Positions 18,699 to 26,705 of a stretch of DNA of 45,363 nt are shown piece after piece (the first letter of the stretch is position 1; each line of letters starts with the position of its first letter). The notes under the pieces are model-generated. The model was not told the origin of the DNA. It saw nothing but the letters and a program-made list of their open reading frames with translations, and made no database searches. The stretch comes from Prolixibacteraceae bacterium (GTDB lineage Bacteria > Bacteroidota > Bacteroidia > Bacteroidales > Prolixibacteraceae): the NCBI GenBank assembly GCA_947475715.1, contig CANJNY010000027.1:1-45363 (forward strand). The letters run 5' to 3'. A program made the translations under genes and the position numbers.

Positions 18699-19334
18699 GT
18701 GATAAAAATACTCATATACGAAGATAACTTAGCGAGGCAGGAAGCCTTAAAATTTCTTATCCAGGATCAACCGGATATGGAATTAACAGGAATTTTTGAG
18801 AACTGCAGCAATGTTGTCAGCCAGGTAAAAATGCTAAGTCCTGATTTAGTATTAATGGATATTCAGATGCCAATTGTCAACGGGATTACAGGGGCCAGAT
18901 TGATCCATGAAAATTTTCCCGGTGTAACCATACTTATGCAAACCGTTTTTGAAGATGAGGATTCCATTTTCAATGCCTTACAAGCCGGAGCACATGGTTA
19001 TATTCTTAAAAGTACCCCTCCGGCAAAACTGATTGAGGCAATCAAAGATTCACTCGAAGGGGGAATACCCATGACACCTGTAATCGCCCGTAAAGTGGTC
19101 GAAGTTTTCCGTCACCGGCCTGTGCAATCACTACACGAAGTGTCGGAACTCACAGAAAAAGAGATGAGTGTATTGGAATTGCTTTCAAAGGGGATGAGCT
19201 ATAAGATGATTGCAAATCAATATGGCATCAGCTGGCATACCGTAAACGGACATGTCAAAAAGATCTACGAAAAACTGCATGTTAATTCTGCTACCGAAGC
19301 GGTTGCCAAATTAAAGGAAAAGCATTTCCGTTGA
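18699..19334 (+). CDS. NarL/LuxR-family response regulator
   Basis: 211 residues from a GTG start. This start is needed because it supplies beta-strand 1 and the acidic pair Glu8/Asp9 of the receiver. Phospho-acceptor Asp54 lies in DLVLMDIQMP, with Thr82 and Lys104 as the conserved switch and catalytic residues. Residues about 148-207 are a GerE/LuxR helix-turn-helix (LTEKEMSVLELLSKGMSYKM, then GISWHTVNGHVKKIYEKLHV). It follows the sensor kinase in the same direction and is almost certainly its partner. The palindrome and -7-like box directly upstream suggest autoregulation. The likely second target is the giant VCBS gene, whose upstream region carries the same palindrome (inference). Confidence 0.93.
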   Translation: MIKILIYEDNLARQEALKFLIQDQPDMELTGIFENCSNVVSQVKMLSPDLVLMDIQMPIVNGITGARLIHENFPGVTILMQTVFEDEDSIFNALQAGAHGYILKSTPPAKLIEAIKDSLEGGIPMTPVIARKVVEVFRHRPVQSLHEVSELTEKEMSVLELLSKGMSYKMIANQYGISWHTVNGHVKKIYEKLHVNSATEAVAKLKEKHFR

Positions 19335-19357
19335 TCGTAAGCATAATCAGTTAAAAA

Positions 19358-20041
19358 TCATGCGCATGCCAATGTTGCAATGCTAACCCTCACCCCGGGA
19401 ATCTGCAGTAAAGGGATACAACATGCCTCGAGGGTCGCACCTGTTGTCACCACATCATCAACCAAAAGCAAATGTTTACCTGCAAGTTCTGGTGCGTTTT
19501 TAACACTGAAAATTCCGCTTACATTTTCCCATCGTTCAAACCGTCCTTTGCGGGTCTGCGAGGCGGTATGGACAACCCTGATCAGGTTCCCACAGATCAG
19601 GGGCCTCTCCATAGCTTCTGATAATCCGTTACAGATCTCCCGGCTTTGGTTAAATCCCCGCTTCCGCTCCTTTTTAGGATGAAGTGGCACAGGAAGTATG
19701 GCATCAATAGATTGGTATAAAGGACTTTGAATTAAATCATAACCAAAGAGCATCCCTAACTTTTGCCCAACTTCGCGGTTTCCTTTATATTTTAGCTCAT
19801 GCAAAAGATGCTGTAAACGACCCCCTTTATCGAAGCGACAAAATGCAGTCGCTAATTCAAGTGGTACCCGTCCGATAAATTGCTGAAATACCGGGTTCTC
19901 CCCCTGCTCGTGATAGTTGGTCCGCGGAAGGTCGGCCAGACAATTCAAACATAACACCTCCTCACCCCTTAAAAGCGAGGTGTTACATCCTGCACATAGC
20001 CGGGGATAGAAGAGCGAGATAAGATCATCAAGCAAGACCAT
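19358..20041 (-). CDS. comF: ComF-family amidophosphoribosyltransferase-like protein
   Basis: 227 residues. An N-terminal zinc-ribbon-like cluster (Cys16, Cys19, Cys31, Cys34) is followed by a type I phosphoribosyltransferase fold with the PRPP-binding motif LLVDDVVTTGAT near the C-terminus and PVPLHPKKERKRGFNQS in the middle. This architecture is that of ComF/GntX proteins, linked to DNA uptake in competent bacteria; the true substrate is not established. It is divergent from rnr with a 248-bp gap and convergent with the response regulator. The length is normal for the family. Confidence 0.9.
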   Translation of the reverse strand: MVLLDDLISLFYPRLCAGCNTSLLRGEEVLCLNCLADLPRTNYHEQGENPVFQQFIGRVPLELATAFCRFDKGGRLQHLLHELKYKGNREVGQKLGMLFGYDLIQSPLYQSIDAILPVPLHPKKERKRGFNQSREICNGLSEAMERPLICGNLIRVVHTASQTRKGRFERWENVSGIFSVKNAPELAGKHLLLVDDVVTTGATLEACCIPLLQIPGVRVSIATLACA

Positions 20042-20289
20042 TTTCCCGAATTTGATTCGTAACCTTATTTGTAAATTTACAAAAACATAGGATGGTTTAC
20101 CCTAATTAGTACACATTATAAGGTTAAAACCTTATTTTTCTTTTCAAACCTTAGTAGCCAAAATTTCAAACAATCAACCTACCTTATTTATTACCTGATT
20201 ATCAATGAAAAATTCTCTTATTCTCAATTTCATGGAGATTCTTAATTATGGAAAATAAAAACTACCTTTATTAGCAAAATTTGGTCATA

Positions 20290-22497
20290 ATGTCAAAAGA
20301 TAAAAAGAAAAAGAAGGCGCTCAGTTTCAACAAGCATGGTTTGAAACGGGCAATCCTCGAAGTATATTACGAGAACAGCAATCAGTCATTTAATTATAAA
20401 CAGATTGGCGCAGCCGTTGGGGCTAAGGACGTGGGGCAGTTGCAGCTGGTTAATGTCGTGTTGCAGGAGCTGCGCGACGCCGATACACTCGTCGAAAAAG
20501 AACGGGGTAAGTTTCAGCTTAAATCTCAGGGAGGTACTGTTACCGGTACCATGGAGATGAATTCGAAAGGATTTGGTAAAGTGACCAGTGAAGAGTTGGA
20601 GGAGCCAGTACTGGTCTCCCCCGAAAATATGCACCATGCCCTGGACGGGGATAAGGTGCGCGTTCGCCTCTATGCACGACGCAAAAAGAGTGATCCCGAA
20701 GCGGAGGTGCTGGAGATCCTCGAGCGGGCAAAGACCACCTTTGTAGGAACTGTCGAAATCTCGGAGTTTAGTGCATTCCTGATCCCCAATAAAAAGACCC
20801 CTTTCGATCTGTTTATTCCCAAAGATAAACTTATGGGGGCAAAACATGGTCAGAAGGCAATTGCCCGGATCATGGACTGGCCCGAGCGCGCCCGAAACCC
20901 TTTTGCCGAGATCATCGATGTTCTGGGCGATGCCGGAAATAATAATACGGAGATGCACGCAATTCTGGCGGAGTTCGGTCTTCCCTATGCATACCCCAAA
21001 GCGGTCAATGATGCTGCCGAAAAAATTGCTGTTGAGATCTCAGCCGAAGAGATCAAAAACAGACGTGACTTCCGTAAAGTACCGACCTTCACAATCGATC
21101 CCGCCGATGCAAAAGATTTTGATGATGCCCTTTCGGTTCAAAAACTCGAAAACGGTTTGTGGGAAGTTGGGGTTCATATTGCAGATGTGACTCATTATGT
21201 GAAACCTGAGTCATTACTCGAAGATGAGGCCTATAATCGTGCCACCTCAGTTTATCTTGTCGATCGGGTGGTTCCTATGCTTCCTGAAAAATTATCAAAC
21301 GGCGTTTGTTCGCTGCGGCCTCATGAGGATAAACTTTGTTTTTCGGCTGTATTTCAGTTAGATGATCAGAGTGTGGTTCATAATGAATGGTTTGGAAGGA
21401 CCATTATCTGGTCCGATCGCCGTTTTGCCTATGAGGAGGCGCAGGTGGTCATTGAAACCGGCGAGGGGGATCTTAAGGAAGAGATTCTGACACTGGACCG
21501 TCTGGCTAAAAAACTCCGGGAGATCCGTTTTGCCGAAGGATCGATTGGATTTGACCGCGTTGAGGTGAAATTTGATATCGATAAGGATGGCAAACCACTG
21601 AGCGTATTTTTTAAAGAGTCGAAAGATTCCAATAAGCTGATTGAGGAGTTTATGCTCCTTGCCAACAAAAGGGTAGCCGAATTTGTAGGTAAACCCGGTG
21701 CGAAGAAGAAGGAGCGCACTTTTGTTTACCGGATTCACGATAAACCCGATCCCGATAAACTCGACTCATTCAATCACTTTATCAAACGGTTTGGATATGG
21801 CATTCAAACCAATAATCCCAGGACGGTGATGGAGTCTATGAATAAACTGATTGAAAATGTAGCCGGAAAAAAAGAGCAGAACGTGATTGAAACCCTCGCC
21901 ATCCGGACTATGGCCAAAGCCGAATACTCAACCCGGAATATTGGCCATTACGGTTTAGGATTTGAGTTCTATACCCATTTCACCTCCCCAATCAGACGCT
22001 ACCCCGATATGATGGTGCATCGTTTATTGGCACGTTATCTTGAAGATGGTCGATCGGTGCAGGGGCATCAATATGAAGAGATGTGTAAACACTCCTCCGA
22101 GATGGAGAACAGGGCAGCAAACGCCGAGCGTGCATCGATCAAATATAAGCAGGTTGAATTTATGGCCGATAAGATTGGTCAGCAATTCAAAGGGGTGATT
22201 TCCGGGGTTAAAGAATGGGGCATTTATGTCGAACTTGACGAGAACAAGTGTGAAGGGATGGTTCCGATGTTTGAACTTACCGATGATTTTTACGAGTTTG
22301 ACGAAAAAAACTATTGCATAATCGGACGGCGCACCCATAAGAAATACCAACTCGGCGATCCTATTGATATTGAGATCGCACGGGCAAATCTTGAACGTAA
22401 ACAACTTGATTTCCGAATCGTCGGGGAGGAGTTGCCGCCGGGAAGGGTGAACAACAAACGACTTAAAAGTCCGGTTCGCGGAAAACGGTGGAAGTAG
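20290..22497 (+). CDS. rnr: Ribonuclease R
   Basis: 735 residues from the ATG at 20290. An in-frame TTG at 20281 would add three residues but is less likely. It is a 3'-5' exoribonuclease that degrades structured RNA. Domains in order: a lysine-rich start, an N-terminal winged-helix region (about 10-75), cold-shock OB domains, the RNB catalytic domain with DPADAKDFDDALS at 270-282 (metal-binding Asp residues 270, 276, 278, 279), and a C-terminal S1 domain (about 630-715, FKGVISGVKEWGIYVEL). It ends in a basic tail. TACCTTTA at 20263-20270 is a near match to the -7 box. Length and order match the VacB/RNase II family. Confidence 0.95.
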   Translation: MSKDKKKKKALSFNKHGLKRAILEVYYENSNQSFNYKQIGAAVGAKDVGQLQLVNVVLQELRDADTLVEKERGKFQLKSQGGTVTGTMEMNSKGFGKVTSEELEEPVLVSPENMHHALDGDKVRVRLYARRKKSDPEAEVLEILERAKTTFVGTVEISEFSAFLIPNKKTPFDLFIPKDKLMGAKHGQKAIARIMDWPERARNPFAEIIDVLGDAGNNNTEMHAILAEFGLPYAYPKAVNDAAEKIAVEISAEEIKNRRDFRKVPTFTIDPADAKDFDDALSVQKLENGLWEVGVHIADVTHYVKPESLLEDEAYNRATSVYLVDRVVPMLPEKLSNGVCSLRPHEDKLCFSAVFQLDDQSVVHNEWFGRTIIWSDRRFAYEEAQVVIETGEGDLKEEILTLDRLAKKLREIRFAEGSIGFDRVEVKFDIDKDGKPLSVFFKESKDSNKLIEEFMLLANKRVAEFVGKPGAKKKERTFVYRIHDKPDPDKLDSFNHFIKRFGYGIQTNNPRTVMESMNKLIENVAGKKEQNVIETLAIRTMAKAEYSTRNIGHYGLGFEFYTHFTSPIRRYPDMMVHRLLARYLEDGRSVQGHQYEEMCKHSSEMENRAANAERASIKYKQVEFMADKIGQQFKGVISGVKEWGIYVELDENKCEGMVPMFELTDDFYEFDEKNYCIIGRRTHKKYQLGDPIDIEIARANLERKQLDFRIVGEELPPGRVNNKRLKSPVRGKRWK

Positions 22498-22614
22498 GTG
22501 TTAAAAAATAATGTTTGTTAGTCTCTGTTTATTTCTATTCTTTTGCGGTAGCCTACCGGGAAATTTTCCGAACTCCCGAAAAAGAGGATTTATGGCAATT
22601 TCAATCGTTAAGTA

Positions 22615-23106
22615 ATGGATCTGTCTAATTTTGAATTAATATTGATGAAGAGTGTCCTGGTTTTAGTGGTACTGGTGATTGGGTTCTATATTTTTAACCG
22701 TTCACACACTTTTGCAAAAGGGCCCTCAGGAAAAAAGTTGTCCTTTAATAAAAAGACCAAACCGTTTTCTGCTGAAATCAATCTGTATAAAAGCAGCCGG
22801 ATTAATCCCACTAATATTGAAATGGTCGTAACCAATACCGGGTCCCGGGAGATTGATTTGCATGCTCCCATATTAATTTTTAAGCGTTGGTTTACCAGTC
22901 GAAAATTTAAGGTACTTAAGGTTGAACATTCGGAGATCTATCCCATCCTTCTGGAGAAAGATAAGACCTATATCCTGGACATTTCATTAGAACAGTTTTA
23001 TGAGACAGTTCCTGAATTACAGCTTGCCTGTCGAATGAGTGTAGAGATGAAAGATCTCGGCGGCAAGAGATTCAAGAGTAAGACAATCAGGTTGAAATGG
23101 TTTTAA
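22615..23106 (+). CDS. Small single-pass membrane protein of unknown function
   Basis: 163 residues. One hydrophobic helix (about residues 9-28, ending FYIFNRS) is followed by a soluble, strand-rich domain of about 130 residues without any motif I recognise (NPTNIEMVVTNTGSREIDL, reminiscent of an Ig-like fold). It stops 4 bp before the pullulanase start codon, so the two genes are probably translated together. A link to glucan metabolism is only suggested by that position. Confidence 0.8.
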   Translation: MDLSNFELILMKSVLVLVVLVIGFYIFNRSHTFAKGPSGKKLSFNKKTKPFSAEINLYKSSRINPTNIEMVVTNTGSREIDLHAPILIFKRWFTSRKFKVLKVEHSEIYPILLEKDKTYILDISLEQFYETVPELQLACRMSVEMKDLGGKRFKSKTIRLKWF

Positions 23107-23110
23107 TTGA

Positions 23111-25057
23111 ATGAGAAACTGGAAATTTAAGGAGCGAGATTTTAACGACTTTCCGGTCTATGTAGGGAATGATCTTGGAATCAACCGGACCGCAGAGCGG
23201 ACAAAGATAAAGATATGGTCCCCATCGGCTGAGCGGATTTTTTTCAGGCTTTATACCTCGGCACAAGGGGGAAAACCCATTAGGGAGGTACAACTTTTGC
23301 CTGATGAAGATGGGACATGGATTTATGAGATCAGGGAAGATCTTGAGGGGCTTTTTTATACCCTTCAGGTAAGAGATGCCATTGGATGGTTAAAGGAGGG
23401 GCCTGATATTTATGCAAAGGCAACGGGGGTAAACGGAACACGCGGAATGATCATTGATCCTCGAAAGAGTGATCCCATAAATTGGGAATCGGATCTTCGG
23501 CATACCCTGGCAAATCCAACAGATATGGTAATCTACGAGGTGCATATCCGCGACTTCTCCATGTCTCCCTCTTCGGGAATCAAAAATAAAGGAAAATATC
23601 TGGGATTTACCGAATTGGGAACAAAACTCCCAACCGGTGAAACAACAGGGGTGGATCATTTAAAGGAGTTGGGAATAACTCATGTGCATTTGCTCCCTGT
23701 GGCCGACTTTTATACTGTTGACGAATTAAATCCTGCAGCCCATTATAACTGGGGCTATGATCCCTTAAATTACAATACCCCCGAGGGATGGTATTCCACT
23801 GAGCCAAGCGATGGAACAACCCGCATCAAAGAGCTTAAACAACTCGTTCAGTCGATGCATTCCAACGGCATGGGGGTAATTCTTGACGTCGTTTATAACC
23901 ATACCGGACTAATTTTTGAATCCTATTTTAATCAGACTATTCCCGGATATTTCTATCGGTTTAATCAGGATGGTACCTTTTCCGATGGGAGCGGTTGTGG
24001 ATCAGAATTGGCTACTGAGCGCGAAATGGTGAGACGTTATATTATCGATTCGGTTGTTTACTGGGCTGAGGAATATCATATTGATGGGTTTCGGTTTGAC
24101 CTGATGGGGCTTATCGATATTGAAACGATGAATCAGATCAGGGTCGCTCTCGATGGTGTCGATCCTAAAATATTTCTCTACGGCGAGGGTTGGAGCGCCG
24201 GGCATAGCCCCCTTTCTGAGCAGTTACGTGCAGTGAAAGCAAATACCAGACAGCTTGACCGTATCGCAACATTTTGTGATGATATGCGAAACGGACTTAA
24301 AGGCTCTCCGTTTGACCGGAATAATGCAGGTTTTATTAGCGGAATAACACTTCGTGAGGAGCAACTTAAATTTGCAATTACCGGCGCGGTGGAACATGAT
24401 CAGATCATTTATCACTATGTTGATACTTCAGAGCATCCTTGGGCAAATAATCCGGCACAATGTATCAATTATGTCTCGTGCCATGATAATCTGACCCTCT
24501 TTGATAAACTTCAGTACTCCTGTCCGGAGGCAAATCCTGAGACCGTTGAGCGAATGGCCCGGCTTGCTTTCGGAGTGATTCTCACCTCGCAGGGAGTCCC
24601 TTTTATCCATGCCGGTGATGAGATGCTCCGCTCCAAAGGGGGGCATCCCGATTCATACCGCTCTCCCGATTATATCAATCAAATCGACTGGACCCGTAAG
24701 GCTGAATATCCGACATTGGTTAAATTCATGAGAAAATGTCTTGAACTTCGCCGCCAGCATCCAGCCTTCCGGATCTCCGATGCTGAAACGGTGCGGCAAA
24801 AACTGCGATTCTTTGGCCATTATATCCCCGGGGTTATTGCCTATGAGCTTTGCGATCATGCCAATGGCGATCGCTGGAGACGGATTCTGGTTCTACTAAA
24901 TGGGAATAATTACTCGGTCGAATATGAAGTTCCACTTGAGAATTGGCTAATCGTGGCTCAAAACGGAGAAATTAACCCCACCGGTTTGGGACATACCAAA
25001 ACAGGATTAGTCCGCCTTCATCATATCTCAATGATGATCCTTGCAGCGGAAGATTGA
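23111..25057 (+). CDS. pulA: Type I pullulanase (GH13 alpha-1,6 debranching enzyme)
   Basis: 648 residues. An N-terminal CBM48-like domain (about 10-110) is followed by a GH13 barrel with the pullulanase hallmark YNWGYDP at 212-218 and GVILDVVYNHTG. The catalytic triad is Asp330 (GFRFDLMG), Glu359 (LYGEGW) and Asp459 (SCHDNLTLFDKL). A short beta-sandwich closes the protein. It hydrolyses alpha-1,6 branch points in glycogen, pullulan or branched maltodextrin. There is no signal peptide, so it should act in the cytoplasm on stored or imported glucans. It lies 4 bp after a small membrane protein and is not in an obvious sus-like cluster. Confidence 0.95.
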   Translation: MRNWKFKERDFNDFPVYVGNDLGINRTAERTKIKIWSPSAERIFFRLYTSAQGGKPIREVQLLPDEDGTWIYEIREDLEGLFYTLQVRDAIGWLKEGPDIYAKATGVNGTRGMIIDPRKSDPINWESDLRHTLANPTDMVIYEVHIRDFSMSPSSGIKNKGKYLGFTELGTKLPTGETTGVDHLKELGITHVHLLPVADFYTVDELNPAAHYNWGYDPLNYNTPEGWYSTEPSDGTTRIKELKQLVQSMHSNGMGVILDVVYNHTGLIFESYFNQTIPGYFYRFNQDGTFSDGSGCGSELATEREMVRRYIIDSVVYWAEEYHIDGFRFDLMGLIDIETMNQIRVALDGVDPKIFLYGEGWSAGHSPLSEQLRAVKANTRQLDRIATFCDDMRNGLKGSPFDRNNAGFISGITLREEQLKFAITGAVEHDQIIYHYVDTSEHPWANNPAQCINYVSCHDNLTLFDKLQYSCPEANPETVERMARLAFGVILTSQGVPFIHAGDEMLRSKGGHPDSYRSPDYINQIDWTRKAEYPTLVKFMRKCLELRRQHPAFRISDAETVRQKLRFFGHYIPGVIAYELCDHANGDRWRRILVLLNGNNYSVEYEVPLENWLIVAQNGEINPTGLGHTKTGLVRLHHISMMILAAED

Positions 25058-25446
25058 TTATAAAATACCCGATTTTTATTTACCGGCAATCCGAATTGTC
25101 AATGATTTTATTTCGCAGACCCGCTTAAGCGCTCAATTGCCTTTGCGTAATTTACAATTCAACGGTTTCAGGTTATTTCTTCTCTGCGTAAGCTGCGCCA
25201 ACCTCCCCGAAGTTTAATTTGCCATTGCGCTGCTGTTTCAAGGTTGCGCGAAATCCATCTGTTCGTAACAAATTTTGTGTCAATAAAGCTTTTGGTGCCC
25301 TTAACGATCTTTCAAAAAGCCTGTGCTGCTCTAAATATCAAATAATTTCTTTTAAATATTTTTTGTGAAATTGATTAATGACATTAAAATTTTCTTTAAC
25401 TTTCTTCAAAATATGATCGCCTTCAATTACTTAACCTTTTGTTATT
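25058..25446. other. 389-bp non-coding spacer
   Basis: No gene with coding character, tRNA or convincing hairpin. Near its right end TTG (25371) and TAACTTTC (25397-25404) form a weak promoter-like pair for the DUF6261 gene, with a spacer longer than usual and one mismatch. Confidence 0.5.
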
Positions 25447-26193
25447 ATGAAAACAATTATTCACAGATTACCATTAGGCCACCTTTGGAACAGCGAATAC
25501 TCGATTTTCGTGACACAGCTAATTGCAATTTTTGCAAAGTACCAGCCAGATTTACTCCATTTAAAAAAGGGGTATGAACGGCTCACAGCCTTGAAGCCCC
25601 AACTGGCTAAAATCAAGGCTCAGGAGGCGGGTAATTCACTCACATCCTCTTTGGAACAACTCGATCATGAGCGTAATATTCTGGTAAAAGGGATCATAAA
25701 CCAGATAAAAATGATGGGAAAACTCTCCCTCCCTGACCTCTTACCTTATGTGTTGTTAATGAAGGATTTTATGGACACTTACGGGAAGGATATTACTACG
25801 GGTAATTACAATGTAGCAACAGAACGTACGAATAAGCTGCTCGGTGAATACGAGGCTAAAGCCGATCTTCAGACTGCTGTTGATGCATTATTCCTGAGTA
25901 TCCTGTTTGACCAGTTAAGCGCTGTAAATACCTTGTTTGCAAAGTTGTTCATTAAGCGCACCGAACAAGAGGCTTCTCATGAACGAATCGATATTCGGGC
26001 GATTCGGATGGAAACGGATCAAGCCCTCACTGCCCTCTTCGATGCTTTTGAATTTTGCAGCCTGGAATATGAAAACCTTGATTTTGAAACTCCTGCCAAA
26101 GAGTTGAATGTATTGATTGATTATTACAATATACAGATCAAAGGACGCCATACACGACGTAATACCGGGAAAGAGATTAGCAAAGGGGCATAA
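25447..26193 (+). CDS. DUF6261 family protein
   Basis: 248 residues, strongly alpha-helical, without signal peptide or membrane segment. It matches from memory the Bacteroidota-restricted DUF6261 family, which starts with a conserved short strand and L(R/W)N(S/E)E(Y/F) (here GHLWNSEYSIFVTQL). No biochemical role is known to me. It is followed 33 bp later by a decayed nuclease gene and a REP-like palindrome. Confidence 0.75.
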   Translation: MKTIIHRLPLGHLWNSEYSIFVTQLIAIFAKYQPDLLHLKKGYERLTALKPQLAKIKAQEAGNSLTSSLEQLDHERNILVKGIINQIKMMGKLSLPDLLPYVLLMKDFMDTYGKDITTGNYNVATERTNKLLGEYEAKADLQTAVDALFLSILFDQLSAVNTLFAKLFIKRTEQEASHERIDIRAIRMETDQALTALFDAFEFCSLEYENLDFETPAKELNVLIDYYNIQIKGRHTRRNTGKEISKGA

Positions 26194-26226
26194 GTCTAAT
26201 CAATTAATAATCAATATTTAACGTGT

Positions 26227-26627
26227 ATGAATCTTCCGTCATTCAATCAGAATAAAGTTCTTGGGGCGAATTCCCCTCCGTTGGAGGGGTGCCCGAATGG
26301 CGGGATAGAATTTAGAGTTCCCAAATCCCAACAAGCTAAACCGAGAATAATCTCCATTAATAATATTCCAATAATTCGGTATTTTGTTGAGAACCTTCCG
26401 TATAATCCTTCATTAAGTAAACTTGCCAGAGACAAACGAAAAGCCGGGATATTATCCGAAGTATTATTCTGGCAGCAGGTTCATAAACGTTTATTTCATG
26501 AAATCGACTTTGACAGGCAAAGGTTATTGGAAATTACATAGTTGATTTTTATGTCAAAAACAATTTGGATATCGTGATGGATGATTTGGAGGGTTATATT
26601 ATTAGGGAGTATGGAATAGTGGAATAA
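26227..26627 (+). pseudogene. Decayed DUF559 (Vsr-like endonuclease domain) gene
   Basis: The first frame (26227-26541) ends after DFDRQR. It carries the typical N-terminal half of DUF559 proteins (YNPSLSKLARDKRKAG, LSEVLFWQQV). Shifting one base after that Arg codon (near 26522) restores the expected continuation (I)GNYIVDFYVKN. This then jumps to LDIVMDDLEGYI, the usual C-terminus, stopping at 26627. The middle part bearing the EIDG catalytic motif is missing. There is thus one frameshift and one internal deletion, so the product should be inactive. The first codons read through a REP-like hairpin (26273-26289), giving the odd peptide NSPPLEGCPNGG. The real start may therefore lie downstream. 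Confidence 0.8.
26273..26289. repeat. REP-like hairpin A (CCCCTCC GTT GGAGGGG)
   Basis: Perfect 7-bp arms with a 3-bp loop, followed by a second small stem (CCCG/CGGG, about 26292-26304). It resembles short palindromic repeats scattered in Bacteroidota genomes. It shares AATTCCCCTC with the outer edge of the palindrome at 26655-26705, in inverted orientation. Confidence 0.65.
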
Positions 26628-26654
26628 CCTCGACTATCACTGAGGGGAATTGCC

Positions 26655-26705
26655 ACCCCGGCTTTTAGCCACCCCTCCTGAGGAGGGGTGGCTAAAAGCC
26701 GGGGT
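26655..26705. repeat. 51-bp perfect palindrome (25-bp arms, 1-bp centre)
   Basis: Arms 26655-26679 and 26681-26705 pair perfectly around G26680. The right end overlaps the first base of the TTA that forms the stop codon of the alanine-dehydrogenase-like gene. There is no T-run on either side, so it is not a classical terminator, though such a stem could stop or stabilise transcripts. It looks like a REP-type element closing the DUF559 remnant. Confidence 0.85.

Noticed and set aside
25365-25577. 70-codon frame overlapping the DUF6261 start
   Set aside because: It runs into the real gene in another frame and begins in promoter-like DNA.
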